A stretch of DNA of 35,874 nt from Hyphomicrobiales bacterium (GCA_900472925.1 UCJU01000031.1:75832-111705); one strand, 5' to 3'. Shown: positions 8,116 through 16,351, counted from the first letter of the stretch. The notes: generated by a model not told the origin, from the sequence alone. Program-made: numbers and translations.

Positions 8116-9597
8116 ATGACATCAAAACTCTCGCTCGCAACGCTTGATCAGGTCAAGGCAACGGCGTCCGTTCCGTCCTATTCGCGTGACGATCTCTCCG
8201 CTGGTATCGTGCATTTCGGCGTGGGCAATTTCCATCGCGCCCATCAGGCGATCTATCTGGACGACCTGTTCAACACCGGTGCCGACCACGATTGGGCGAT
8301 CATCGGCGCGGGCGTTCTGCCATCTGATACCGTCATGCGCGAGAAGCTTGCGGCACAGGACTTCCTGACGACCGTTGTTGAGCAGGACAACAACCGCACC
8401 GGCGCACGCGTCACCGCGCCGATGATCGACATTTTGAAGATTGGTGACACAGCCGCCACCATCGGAACACTGGCCGATCCGAAAATCCGCATCGTCTCGA
8501 TGACCATCACCGAAGGCGGCTATTTCATCGATGCCTCGGGCACCTTCAATCCACAGCACCCGGCCATCGCCGAAGACGGCAAGAACCCCGCGTCACCAAA
8601 GACGGTCTTCGGCCTTATCGTTGCAGGCCTGAAAGCCCGCAAGGACAAGGGCATCCAGCCCTTCACCGTCATGTCCTGCGATAACATTCCCCATAATGGC
8701 AAGGTCACGAAAAACGCCGTCGTCGGGTTGGCGGCACTGTCCGACCCATCCTTTGCCAACTGGATCAGCGAGAACGTTTCCTTCCCCAATTCCATGGTGG
8801 ACCGCATCACGCCAGCGACCGGTGAGCGCGAGCGCGATATCGCCCGCGATGATTTCGGTATCGACGACAACTGGCCAGTCTTCTGCGAAGAGTTCAAGCA
8901 GTGGGTCATGGAAGACAACTTCCCCGCTGGCCGTCCGGCGCTGGAAACGGTCGGCGTGCAGTTCGTGCCCGAGGTTGCGCCCTATGAGCATATGAAAATC
9001 CGCATCCTCAATGGCGGCCATGCTGCCATTGCCTATCCGGCAGCGCTTCTCGACATCCACTTCGTGCATGAGGCGATGGAGCACCCATTGATCCGTGCCT
9101 TCCTCGCCAAGCTGGAGAAGGAAGAGATCATCCCGATCATTCCGCCGGTGCCGGATACCGACCTCAATGAATATTTCGACCTCATCGAGCGGCGCTTCCT
9201 CAACCCCAAGATCGGCGATACCATTCCGCGTCTGGCGCAGGATGGCTCCAACCGCCAGCCGAAATTCATCCTGCCATCGACGGCAGATCGGCTTGAAAAG
9301 GGCGATGATATCGTCGGTCTCTCGCTGGTGTCAGCGCTGTGGTGCCGTTATTTCCACGGCACGTCCGATAGTGGCGCAAAGATCGCCTTCAACGATGCCA
9401 GCGCCGAGCGTCTCCAAGCCGCCGCCATCAAGGCCAAGGACGATCCGACGGCGTTTCTGGCGTTGGACGACATCTTCGGCGAGGTCGCCAAGTCGGAACT
9501 CTTCCGCAAACGCTTCGCCCACGCCTTGAAGACGTTGTGGGAGAAGGGTACGGCTGAGACACTTGAACTTTATCTGCAAAACAAACTCGTCAGCTGA
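8116..9597 (+). CDS. mtlK: Mannitol 2-dehydrogenase-family polyol dehydrogenase
   Basis: NAD-dependent long-chain polyol dehydrogenase of 493 residues, the length of Pseudomonas and Rhodobacter mannitol 2-dehydrogenase; it would oxidise mannitol to fructose, and family members also accept D-arabitol and sorbitol. The N-terminal nucleotide-binding segment is HFGVGNFHRAHQAIYLDD (about residues 35-52). The catalytic signature KIRILNGGH gives Lys294, Asn299 and His302, with the same spacing as the Lys/Asn/His catalytic set known in P. fluorescens mannitol dehydrogenase. I choose the ATG at 8116 because GAGG lies 8-11 bases upstream; an earlier in-frame ATG adds a charged, non-family stretch. It follows the transporter genes after 86 bases and precedes the HAD gene by 16. 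Substrate range within the polyols is inferred. Confidence 0.9.
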   Translation: MTSKLSLATLDQVKATASVPSYSRDDLSAGIVHFGVGNFHRAHQAIYLDDLFNTGADHDWAIIGAGVLPSDTVMREKLAAQDFLTTVVEQDNNRTGARVTAPMIDILKIGDTAATIGTLADPKIRIVSMTITEGGYFIDASGTFNPQHPAIAEDGKNPASPKTVFGLIVAGLKARKDKGIQPFTVMSCDNIPHNGKVTKNAVVGLAALSDPSFANWISENVSFPNSMVDRITPATGERERDIARDDFGIDDNWPVFCEEFKQWVMEDNFPAGRPALETVGVQFVPEVAPYEHMKIRILNGGHAAIAYPAALLDIHFVHEAMEHPLIRAFLAKLEKEEIIPIIPPVPDTDLNEYFDLIERRFLNPKIGDTIPRLAQDGSNRQPKFILPSTADRLEKGDDIVGLSLVSALWCRYFHGTSDSGAKIAFNDASAERLQAAAIKAKDDPTAFLALDDIFGEVAKSELFRKRFAHALKTLWEKGTAETLELYLQNKLVS

Positions 9598-9613
9598 CGA
9601 AAAGAGATGTGCC

Positions 9614-10297
9614 ATGCAAACCGGGAACGCGCCTTTGTTGATCTTTGATTGCGACGGCGTTCTCGTGGATAGCGAACCGGTCTCGATTGCGGTCTTGATC
9701 GACATGGTCGCCCATCAGGGCGTCCAGATCACCGAGGAAGAAGCCTATCAGCGCTTCCTCGGCCGCAGCGTCGCCAGCATGACGGCGACGCTCTGGGATG
9801 AATACGGCGTCGAAACCGATATCGACTTTCTTGAGCACATGCGCAGCGAACTCTTCCAGCGTTTTCGCGATGAGCTGAAAGCCATCGACGGCATGGCTGA
9901 AACGCTGGATCGCCTGTCGGTTCCGCGCTGCGTCGCCTCTTCCAGCCAGCCGGAGCGCATCCGCTATTCGCTAGGCCTCACCGGCCTGCTGGACAAGCTC
10001 GAGCCGCATATTTTCAGTGCCACCATGGTGAAAAACGGTAAGCCAGCACCGGATCTCTTCCTGCATGCGGCAGACCAGATGCAGGTGGAGCCGAGGGATT
10101 GCATCGTCATCGAAGACAGTCCCGCCGGAATTGCCGCTGCCAAGGCGGCAGGTATGCGCGTCTTTGCCTTTACCGGTGGTTCCCATGCCCGTTTCCCTGC
10201 ATTTCGTGAACACATCGCCAGCCTGCAACCCGATCTGGTGTTTGACGCCATGCCGGATTTGGTCCAACTTGTGGCCCATCAAACTGCGCGGAATTAA
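9614..10297 (+). CDS. HAD-superfamily hydrolase (phosphoglycolate phosphatase / beta-phosphoglucomutase-like)
   Basis: HAD phosphatase of 227 residues, subfamily with a helical cap between motifs 1 and 2. Motif 1 is FDCDGVLVDS, with nucleophile Asp12 and general acid Asp14. Motif 2 is the SSSQPERI serine segment, motif 3 the lysine in VKNGKPAPDLF, and motif 4 VIEDSPAGIAAA with metal-binding Glu/Asp. The ATG at 9614 is preceded by AAAGAGATG and is closer to the family N-terminus than the upstream in-frame start, which overlaps the dehydrogenase. Its place between the polyol dehydrogenase and the sugar kinase suggests it acts on a sugar or polyol phosphate, perhaps removing a toxic or misphosphorylated intermediate. 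Substrate is unknown. Confidence 0.88.
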   Translation: MQTGNAPLLIFDCDGVLVDSEPVSIAVLIDMVAHQGVQITEEEAYQRFLGRSVASMTATLWDEYGVETDIDFLEHMRSELFQRFRDELKAIDGMAETLDRLSVPRCVASSSQPERIRYSLGLTGLLDKLEPHIFSATMVKNGKPAPDLFLHAADQMQVEPRDCIVIEDSPAGIAAAKAAGMRVFAFTGGSHARFPAFREHIASLQPDLVFDAMPDLVQLVAHQTARN

Positions 10298-10360
10298 TGG
10301 TGTCGGTACTGCCGGTCGCCATACGCACGGTTTGCGATTGAGGGATGGGAATTTAGCTTG

Positions 10361-11935
10361 ATGCGTCAACATCTTGTTGCTGTCGATGTCGGCACGGGCA
10401 GCGCCCGCGCTGGCGTTTTCGATACGAGCGGCAAGCTGATGGCTCGCGCAACCCACCCCATCCTCATGCAACGCCCCAAGGAAAATCACGCCGAGCATGA
10501 TTCCGCCGATATCTGGAATGCCGTCTGCACCGCTGTGCGCAAGGCCATGGCGGATGCGGATGTTCCGGCATCGTCGGTTGCGGCCATCGGCTTCGATGCC
10601 ACCTGTTCGCTCGTCGTGCGCGGGCCGCAGGGCGAGCAGGTCACGGTGTCCACGACAGGTGAAGATCGTTTCGACACCATCGTCTGGCTCGACCACCGTG
10701 CCATCGCTGAGGCCGATTTTCTGAGCGCGTCTGGCCACCCGGTGCTCGATTTCGCAGGTGGATCGATTTCGCCCGAGATGCAGATGCCCAAGCTGATGTG
10801 GTTGAAAAAACATCTTCCCGGTAGCTGGGCCAAGGCCGGATATTTCTTCGATCTTGCCGACTTCCTGACATGGAAGGCAAGCGGCAGCGCCAAGCGCTCC
10901 AATTGCACGCTGACGGCCAAGTGGAATTTTCTTGGCCATGAAGGGCAGGGCTGGCGCCAGGATTATCTTGAAATCGCAGGCCTCGGTGACCTCCTGCAAC
11001 GCGGTAACCTGCCCATAAACACCGTTGCGCCCGGCCACAGCGTTGGCAAGCTTTCAGCGCAAGCTGCCGAAGAATTGGGCCTCGACACGGACTGCGATGT
11101 CGCCGCGGGCATGATCGATGCTTACGCAGGCGCACTCGGCGCTCTCGGCGGCAGTTTGCAATCCGATGTCGGCAGCAATGTCGCGCTGATTGCGGGAACG
11201 TCCAGCTGCCTCGTTACGCTGACGCCGAAGCGCATGCCCGGCCACAGTCTCTGGGGGCCATACTGGCAGGCTGTCCTTCCCGGCCACTGGCTGGTGGAGG
11301 GTGGGCAATCCGCCACCGGCGCGCTTCTCGATCACGTCGTGCTGATGCATGCCGCAGGCGGCGAGCCGACCTCGGCACTGCATGCGCGTATCGTGAATCG
11401 CGTGCTGGAACTGCGCCGCACGGAAGGGGAGGGATTCGCCGACCATCTACATGTTCTGCCGGATTTCCACGGCAATCGTTCGCCGCTGGCGGATCCGCAC
11501 GCGCGCGGCGTCGTCAGCGGTCTTACCCTCGACATCTCCTTCGACAGTCTCTGCCGCCTCTATTGGCGCACTGCCGTGGCGATTGCGCTCGGCGCCCGGC
11601 AGGTGCTGGATGCCATGGAGGGATTTGGCTATGTGGTCGAAACGCTGCATGTCACCGGCGGCCATGTTCACAACCCGCTGCTGATGGAACTCTACGCCGA
11701 TGTGACCGGCAAACGCATCGTCATTCCCGCCACCGCAGATGCGGTTCTACTCGGCACGGCGATGACGGCTGCCTCCGCAGGCGGCGTGTATCAAGGGTTA
11801 GCCGCTGCCGGTGCGGCCATGTATTCGGGTGGTGAAGAGAAGATATCAAGCGGTGAACGCAAACAGCGTTACGAGCGCGATTACCAGCGGTTTCTCGCCA
11901 TGTATCGCCACCGCGCCGAACTCGAAGCCATCTGA
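10361..11935 (+). CDS. FGGY-family pentulose kinase (ribulokinase-like)
   Basis: Sugar kinase of 524 residues. The N-terminal phosphate loop is DVGTGSARAGVFD (residues 9-21), and the conserved TCSLVV stretch (81-86) is typical of the pentulose/ribulokinase branch rather than xylulokinase. Asp253 in GMIDAYAGALG is the expected catalytic base. The C-terminal lobe holds AGTSSCLVT and HVTGGHVHNPLLM (adenosine binding). The ATG at 10361 follows AGGGATGGGA by 10 bases; a TTG just before it is also possible. It ends the polyol operon. The likely reaction is ATP-dependent phosphorylation of a ketopentose such as D-ribulose made by the dehydrogenase, feeding the pentose phosphate pathway. Specificity is inferred from family resemblance only. 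Confidence 0.88.
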   Translation: MRQHLVAVDVGTGSARAGVFDTSGKLMARATHPILMQRPKENHAEHDSADIWNAVCTAVRKAMADADVPASSVAAIGFDATCSLVVRGPQGEQVTVSTTGEDRFDTIVWLDHRAIAEADFLSASGHPVLDFAGGSISPEMQMPKLMWLKKHLPGSWAKAGYFFDLADFLTWKASGSAKRSNCTLTAKWNFLGHEGQGWRQDYLEIAGLGDLLQRGNLPINTVAPGHSVGKLSAQAAEELGLDTDCDVAAGMIDAYAGALGALGGSLQSDVGSNVALIAGTSSCLVTLTPKRMPGHSLWGPYWQAVLPGHWLVEGGQSATGALLDHVVLMHAAGGEPTSALHARIVNRVLELRRTEGEGFADHLHVLPDFHGNRSPLADPHARGVVSGLTLDISFDSLCRLYWRTAVAIALGARQVLDAMEGFGYVVETLHVTGGHVHNPLLMELYADVTGKRIVIPATADAVLLGTAMTAASAGGVYQGLAAAGAAMYSGGEEKISSGERKQRYERDYQRFLAMYRHRAELEAI

Positions 11936-11946
11936 CGATATGAAAA

Positions 11947-11966
11947 GAGCGGCGCAAGCGCCGCTC
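11947..11966 (-). terminator. Rho-independent terminator of the RpiR-type regulator
   Basis: GAGCGGCGC and GCGCCGCTC form a 9-base perfect stem with a two-base AA loop. On the minus strand it is followed by TTTTCA, 10 bases after the regulator stop. It lies between two convergent genes; on the plus strand no U-run follows, so it mainly serves the minus gene. Confidence 0.75.
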
Positions 11967-11975
11967 CCAAGTCAT

Positions 11976-12797
11976 TCAGCCATTCAGCGCGCGCTGCATG
12001 TCACCGATGCGGCGGTTCCGGTCTCTGCGTCCGGTTTCGCTTTTCTGCGATAGGGAGTGAAGCATGAACTCGGTGATAGCCACCAATTGCAGCATGCTGT
12101 GTCCGCCATTCTGGGTGAGCGGAATGGTCAGGCAGATATCTGCGCTGTCGGGCCCCCACTCGTAAAACCGGGTGGTAATCAGCACCGTCTTGTATCCGGC
12201 CTTCATGGCCATCTTCGCCAGACGCTGCAAAGCCGCAAGATTGCCGCCACAGTCCATCAAAATCAGGAGGGTGCCATCAACCGGCTCATCCATTAGCGCG
12301 ATGTATGTTGCGCCATCCCGTTGCAGATAATGAACGCTTTCACGTGACTCCAGAAGCTTGGTGTAAAAGTAACGGCAGATGCCGAAACTCTCGGCCGATG
12401 AGGCCACGAACACCTTTTTGCTTTCCGCGATGTTGTTGAGCGCCGTTTTCCAAACGGATTGGCCAGCCAGATCATAGACCGCTTGAACCGCCTGAATCTG
12501 TTGCAGCATCAACGATGACAGCGGTGTCTGCGGTGCTTCCTGCGCCGCGACGGCTGCCGTCTCGGAAATGTGCGATTCGTCGCGCAAATGCTCGCGGATG
12601 TCGCTCAATTGCCTGTAGCCGAGTGACCGTAGGAACCGACCGACGGTCATCGGGCTGAGGCTTAGTTTTTCTGCCAGTGTTGCAGCTGTTTCGAACGGCA
12701 GTTCGGCCAGATGCTCGATAAGGTATTTCGCAATTCTTCGCTCAGACGGTGTGCCTGTCTTGAGCGAGCGGGTGAGATCAATCAGCAATTTTTCCAA
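11976..12797 (-). CDS. MurR/RpiR-family transcriptional regulator with SIS domain
   Basis: Regulator of 273 residues. The N-terminal RpiR helix-turn-helix covers about residues 1-77 (ERRIAKYLIEHL, then FETAATLAEKLSLSPMTVGR), and a sugar-isomerase (SIS) domain about 120-255 (KKVFVASSAESFGICRYF, LLILMDCGG) would sense a phosphosugar. The start is a TTG at 12797: AAAGAGG lies about 6 bases before it and no ATG fits the family N-terminus. The gene converges on the FGGY kinase, so the polyol operon is bracketed by a SorC-type and an RpiR-type regulator. Whether this one controls the polyol genes is not shown by the sequence. Confidence 0.87.
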   Translation of the reverse strand: MEKLLIDLTRSLKTGTPSERRIAKYLIEHLAELPFETAATLAEKLSLSPMTVGRFLRSLGYRQLSDIREHLRDESHISETAAVAAQEAPQTPLSSLMLQQIQAVQAVYDLAGQSVWKTALNNIAESKKVFVASSAESFGICRYFYTKLLESRESVHYLQRDGATYIALMDEPVDGTLLILMDCGGNLAALQRLAKMAMKAGYKTVLITTRFYEWGPDSADICLTIPLTQNGGHSMLQLVAITEFMLHSLSQKSETGRRDRNRRIGDMQRALNG

Positions 12798-13111
12798 CGA
12801 CGCCTCTTTTTCTTGTCTTTAGCGGACGATGGTGCTCAAGCGGATTTACCGCTGCCATTCGTGACGACTAGGTTGTACAAAAGGCCAAGTGTCATTCCGT
12901 TGATCCCCACTCCGACGAGAATATACGACTTTTTGCCTGTTTGTTTTTATAGTTTAGTAGTTGCTTTCCTTCAAGTGCAAAATGACGGGTTGAAATTTTT
13001 CTTTGCCGGTGACCGATGGATTCTTGTCGGTAATCCTGTAGGTCCCTAAGTCCACATCCACTTGCGAGCGATTCCGCGTCGCCTGTAAATCAGCCAAAAG
13101 GGAGGCAGCGA
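12798..13111. other. Intergenic region between divergent RpiR regulator and CysZ-like gene
   Basis: 314 bases without a credible gene. It must hold the promoters of both flanking divergent genes. I see a perfect 8-base palindrome TTGTACAA at 12873-12880 and an AT-rich stretch at about 12915-12995, but no convincing -35/-10 pair. Short open frames across it have no ribosome site or family features. Confidence 0.5.
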
Positions 13112-13837
13112 ATGATTTTTGGTGCAGCGCGTGATGCTTTCAGGAATCTTTTTGCTCCAGAGACACGTTCGGTGTTCTGGAAATCCCTCGGCCTCACGAT
13201 TTTGGTGCTCGTGGGCCTGTGGTTTGCCATCCGCAGCATCTTCATATGGCTGGCATTGCCGTGGCTTGATTCGCTGGTGCCCAGCATGCCGGAATGGGCG
13301 GGCTGGATGAGCTTCATTCTGGCCATTCTCGCCGGTATCGGCCTTGCGCTCGTGCTGGCTTTGCTGATCTCGCCGGTGACTGCCATCATTGCCGGTCTGT
13401 TTCTGGACGACGTGGCCGAAGTCATTGAAAAGAAAGATTATCCGAACGATCCCGCAGGTGCTGCCATGCCGCTGGCTCAGGCCATTCCGTCATCGCTGAA
13501 GTTCTTCGGAATCGTCATTTTAGGCAACCTGATCGCGCTCATGCTGCTGCTGGTGCCCGGCGTCAATCTCATCGCTTTTTTTCTGGTCAACGGCTATTTG
13601 CTGGGCCGGGAATTCTTCGAATTTGCGGCCATGCGATTCCGCACGCCGGACGATGCGCGCGCGTTTCGCTCAAAGCATGGCACGACGGTTTTCATGGCCG
13701 GTCTGGTCATTGCGGCCTTCCTCGCCATCCCGTTTCTCAACCTTTTGACGCCGCTTTTTGCCGCATCTCTGATGGTGCATCTGCATAAATCCATCAGCCG
13801 CCGCGACCCGTCATTCACCCGTCAGCTGGGCCGGTAG
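13112..13837 (+). CDS. EI24/CysZ-like integral membrane protein
   Basis: Predicted inner-membrane protein of 241 residues with the layout of the EI24/CysZ family (Pfam PF07264): an amphipathic N-terminal helix (GAARDAFRNLFAPETRSVFW), hydrophobic segments at about 25-50, 65-90, 125-165 and 190-220, and a conserved LNGYLLGREFFE-like core, here VNGYLLGREFFEFAAMR. CysZ members import sulfate, but many alphaproteobacterial homologues have no tested role. The ATG follows GGGAGGCAGCGA. Its last 27 bases overlap the 3' end of nth on the other strand. No sulfur-metabolism genes are nearby, so I do not assign sulfate transport. Confidence 0.82.
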   Translation: MIFGAARDAFRNLFAPETRSVFWKSLGLTILVLVGLWFAIRSIFIWLALPWLDSLVPSMPEWAGWMSFILAILAGIGLALVLALLISPVTAIIAGLFLDDVAEVIEKKDYPNDPAGAAMPLAQAIPSSLKFFGIVILGNLIALMLLLVPGVNLIAFFLVNGYLLGREFFEFAAMRFRTPDDARAFRSKHGTTVFMAGLVIAAFLAIPFLNLLTPLFAASLMVHLHKSISRRDPSFTRQLGR

Positions 13838-14581
13838 CTCGACAAGAGGGGCTGGAATATCGCAGGTTTTTTCTGGGGATTTGCAAATATCTGCAATCAC
13901 GCAGCGCTCGCATTCCGGCTTTCGCGCCTTGCAACAGTATCGCCCGTGTAGAATCAGCCAGTGATGAGCGTGAAAAAGATAGTCGTCCGGGATGATTCGC
14001 ACCAAGCGGTCTTCCACCTCGTCAGGCGTTTTCCCCGGCGCCAGACGGAGCCGGTTGGCGATTCGGAACACATGTGTATCCACAGCCAGTGTCGGAACGC
14101 CGAAGGCCATCGACATCACCACATTGGCGGTCTTGCGGCCGACACCCGGCAGCTTGATCAGTTCTTCGCGGGTGCGCGGAACCTCGCCGCCGAAGTCATC
14201 GATTAGCATTTGCGAAAGCGCGATGACGTTCTTGGCCTTGTTCCGGTAAAGCCCGATGGTCTTGATGTAGCCGATCAACCGCTCTTCACCCAGATCAAGC
14301 ATCTTCTGCGGCGTATCGGCTACGGCAAACAGACCGCGGGTTGCCCTGTTGACGCCAACGTCCGTCGCCTGTGCAGAAAGGGCAACGGCCACCACCAGCG
14401 TAAACGGGTTGGAATGTTCCAGCTCCCCTTTTGGCTCCGGTCGCTGGATCGAGAAACGACGGAAAATCTCCTTGAGTTCGTCCTGCGAATAAAGCGTCTT
14501 GACGCGCACCGACTTGCGACGTGACGTCATATTTGACTTTTTCAGAATTTGGGTGCTGGATTTCTTCTTGGCAATTGTCAT
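13811..14581 (-). CDS. nth: Endonuclease III (DNA glycosylase/AP lyase)
   Basis: Base-excision repair enzyme removing oxidised pyrimidines and cleaving abasic sites. The helix-hairpin-helix LPGVGRKTANVV carries catalytic Lys150, and Asp168 in VDTH is the second catalytic residue. The C-terminal iron-sulfur ligands follow the exact pattern C217-x6-C224-x2-C227-x5-C233. Length is 256 residues from the ATG at 14581; a second ATG at 14530 would give 239 residues, nearer the core, and leaves 87 rather than 36 bases to the divergent DUF2244 gene. Neither has a clear ribosome site, so the start is uncertain. An even longer upstream reading overlaps the divergent gene and is rejected. The 3' end overlaps the convergent CysZ-like gene. 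Confidence 0.95.
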   Translation of the reverse strand: MTIAKKKSSTQILKKSNMTSRRKSVRVKTLYSQDELKEIFRRFSIQRPEPKGELEHSNPFTLVVAVALSAQATDVGVNRATRGLFAVADTPQKMLDLGEERLIGYIKTIGLYRNKAKNVIALSQMLIDDFGGEVPRTREELIKLPGVGRKTANVVMSMAFGVPTLAVDTHVFRIANRLRLAPGKTPDEVEDRLVRIIPDDYLFHAHHWLILHGRYCCKARKPECERCVIADICKSPEKTCDIPAPLVELPAQLTGE

Positions 14582-14617
14582 GGTCAGTTGTGGTTTCGCG
14601 CTATTGAGGACGGCAAC

Positions 14618-15100
14618 GTGGACAGGGTAAACGAGCAACCGGTTTTTGCAGCGGAACTTGTTCCTCATCGCTCCCTTGGACGCAAGGGCTTTCGCATTCT
14701 CCTGGCGCTGACAGGGGCGGTCTGCCTTCTCTACGGCGTGTTCTTCATGGTTACCGGCGCCTGGCCGATCGGCCTGTTTCTCGGCCTGGACTTTGTGCTG
14801 CTCTATATTGCGTTCCGGGCGAACTACCGCGCTGCCAAAGCGCGCGAAGAAGTGGTGGTGTCGCGCACCATTCTCTCCATCCGCAAATTCTCTCCGGCGG
14901 GACGGGTGGTGGAACATCGCTTCAACCCGTTCTGGGCGCGGTTCCAGGTCCAGCGTCACGATGAGATCGGCATAACCTCCATGCATGTTTCAGGTGAGGG
15001 GAGGGTGACCGACATTGGCTCCTTCCTCAATCCGGATGATCGTGAAAGCTTTGCGAAGGCTTTTCGCGGTGCGCTTGCGACGGTCCGGCTCAGAATTTAG
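14618..15100 (+). CDS. DUF2244 domain membrane protein
   Basis: Protein of 160 residues of the alphaproteobacterial DUF2244 family (PF10003); function unknown. It has a short polar N-terminus ending VPHRSLGRKGF, two adjacent hydrophobic helices (about residues 26-45 and 50-68), and a soluble C-terminal half with FNPFWARFQV and GSFLNPDDRESFAKAFRGAL, both typical of the family. The start is the GTG at 14618: GAGGA lies 7 bases before it, and no ATG fits. It is divergent from nth with a very short gap and lies 68 bases upstream of the AraC/Ogt gene, so it may share a transcript with that gene. Confidence 0.85.
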   Translation: MDRVNEQPVFAAELVPHRSLGRKGFRILLALTGAVCLLYGVFFMVTGAWPIGLFLGLDFVLLYIAFRANYRAAKAREEVVVSRTILSIRKFSPAGRVVEHRFNPFWARFQVQRHDEIGITSMHVSGEGRVTDIGSFLNPDDRESFAKAFRGALATVRLRI

Positions 15101-15168
15101 CCGGTCGAGCAAGAAACGGGTGGAGATGCGTGACGCCTCGTGGTTTTGTGCCTGCCAAGGAGATAGCC

Positions 15169-16041
15169 ATGAACGCCAATATCACGCTGAAGGAAGACAT
15201 AACCCCGGTTGGAACGGATTACGAAACCGTGCGGCAGGTCATCGAAATCCTGACGGTGGAATACCGCGATCAGCCATCACTGGACACCATTGCGGCGAAG
15301 CTTTCGCAATCTCCCACGCAATTGCAGAAGACCTTTACGCGGTGGGCAGGCCTGTCGCCGAAAGCTTTCCTGCAGGCGGTGACGCTGGATCACGCCAAAC
15401 GGTTGCTGGGGCAAGAGCGGTTGCCTCTGCTGGAAACTTCCATTGAGGTCGGCATGTCCGGCCCCGGCCGTCTGCATGACCTTTTCGTGACCCATGAGGC
15501 CATGTCGCCGGGGGAATGGAAAGCCAAGGGCGCGGGCCTGCACATCCGCTACGGCTTTCACCCGTCGCCCTTCGGTCTGGCGCTCGTCATGATCACGGAT
15601 CGCGGGCTGGCTGGCTGCGCATTTGCCGATCCGGGCGAAGAGAAGGCCTGCTTCGAAGACATGTCGCGCCGCTGGCCCAATGCCGATTATTCAGAGGACA
15701 GCGCCGCCACAGCACCCTATGCCTCACGCATTTTCGATGCGGACAAATGGAAAAGCGAACAGCCACTGCGCGTCGTCCTGCTTGGAACGGATTTTCAGAT
15801 CCGGGTCTGGCAGAGCCTCCTGAAAATCCCACTCGGCAAAGCCGTCACCTATTCCCACGTCGCTCACGATATCGGCCAACCCACGGCATCGCGCGCCGTC
15901 GGTGCCGCCATCGGCGCCAACCCTATCTCCTTCGTCGTTCCCTGCCACAGGGCCGTGGGCAAAAGCGGGGCGCTGACGGGGTATCACTGGGGGTTGACCC
16001 GCAAGCGGGCAATGCTGGGCTGGGAAACGGGAAAGGTTTGA
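15169..16041 (+). CDS. AraC-type HTH fused to methylated-DNA-protein cysteine methyltransferase (Ada-like)
   Basis: Bifunctional protein of 290 residues. Residues about 20-115 are an AraC-type helix-turn-helix region (SLDTIAAKLSQSPTQLQKTF, then LSPKAFLQAVTLDHAKRLL). Residues about 200-290 are the Ogt/Ada-C domain with acceptor Cys259 in PCHR, preceded by the RAVGAAIGANP segment. It repairs O6-alkylguanine by suicidal transfer to Cys259. Unlike E. coli Ada, it lacks the N-terminal zinc/phosphotriester domain with its methyl-accepting cysteine, so it cannot sense methyl phosphotriesters the classical way. The ATG at 15169 follows AAGGAGATAGCC; an upstream in-frame GTG is less likely. A toxin-antitoxin pair follows. 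Confidence 0.92.
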   Translation: MNANITLKEDITPVGTDYETVRQVIEILTVEYRDQPSLDTIAAKLSQSPTQLQKTFTRWAGLSPKAFLQAVTLDHAKRLLGQERLPLLETSIEVGMSGPGRLHDLFVTHEAMSPGEWKAKGAGLHIRYGFHPSPFGLALVMITDRGLAGCAFADPGEEKACFEDMSRRWPNADYSEDSAATAPYASRIFDADKWKSEQPLRVVLLGTDFQIRVWQSLLKIPLGKAVTYSHVAHDIGQPTASRAVGAAIGANPISFVVPCHRAVGKSGALTGYHWGLTRKRAMLGWETGKV

Positions 16042-16064
16042 TTGGCGAACGGACGATGTGATAT

Positions 16065-16082
16065 GGATTTAAATTCCAATCC
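16065..16082. promoter_or_regulatory. Candidate operator of the toxin-antitoxin pair
   Basis: Perfect arms GGATT and AATCC separated by eight bases, overlapping a second inverted repeat (TGGA...TCCA, 16064-16078). It lies 27 bases before the antitoxin ATG. Ribbon-helix-helix antitoxins usually bind such short inverted repeats to repress their own operon; the assignment here is inference. Confidence 0.45.
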
Positions 16083-16108
16083 GCCGTGTGAAAGCGTGGG
16101 AAGAGCAG

Positions 16109-16345
16109 ATGAAAAGCACGATCCAACTTTCCGATGATATCGACCGCCGTATCGATCTTCTGGCGTCGCGAAGCAGTTTGACCCGAAGCCAGATCGTTGA
16201 GGACGCCCTTGCGCATGGCCGTTCAATAGCTTGGCAGGAGCAGTGGATTGCTGGTGTCAAAGAAGGGCTTGATGATGCAAACAATGGTGGTTTCGCCAGC
16301 GACGAAGAAATTGCCGAGGTTTTGAACCGTTACGATCAGGCTTAA
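16109..16345 (+). CDS. CopG/ParD-type ribbon-helix-helix antitoxin
   Basis: Small protein of 78 residues starting MKSTIQLSDDIDRRIDLLA, a ribbon-helix-helix N-terminus in which the beta strand reads ST-I-QL, followed by SRSSLTRSQIVEDAL. The acidic C-terminal half (WIAGVKEGLDDANNGGFASDEEIAEVL) is the typical ParD toxin-wrapping tail. I prefer the ATG at 16109 with GGGAAGAG upstream; an in-frame GTG at 16088 would add seven residues. The toxin gene starts six bases after the stop, the usual type II arrangement. It should neutralise the toxin and repress the pair. Confidence 0.87.
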   Translation: MKSTIQLSDDIDRRIDLLASRSSLTRSQIVEDALAHGRSIAWQEQWIAGVKEGLDDANNGGFASDEEIAEVLNRYDQA

Positions 16346-16351
16346 TGGGCT

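Noticed and set aside
12711..13049. Possible 112-codon gene on + in the RpiR/CysZ gap
   Set aside because: It starts inside the regulator gene, has no ribosome site and shows no family resemblance.
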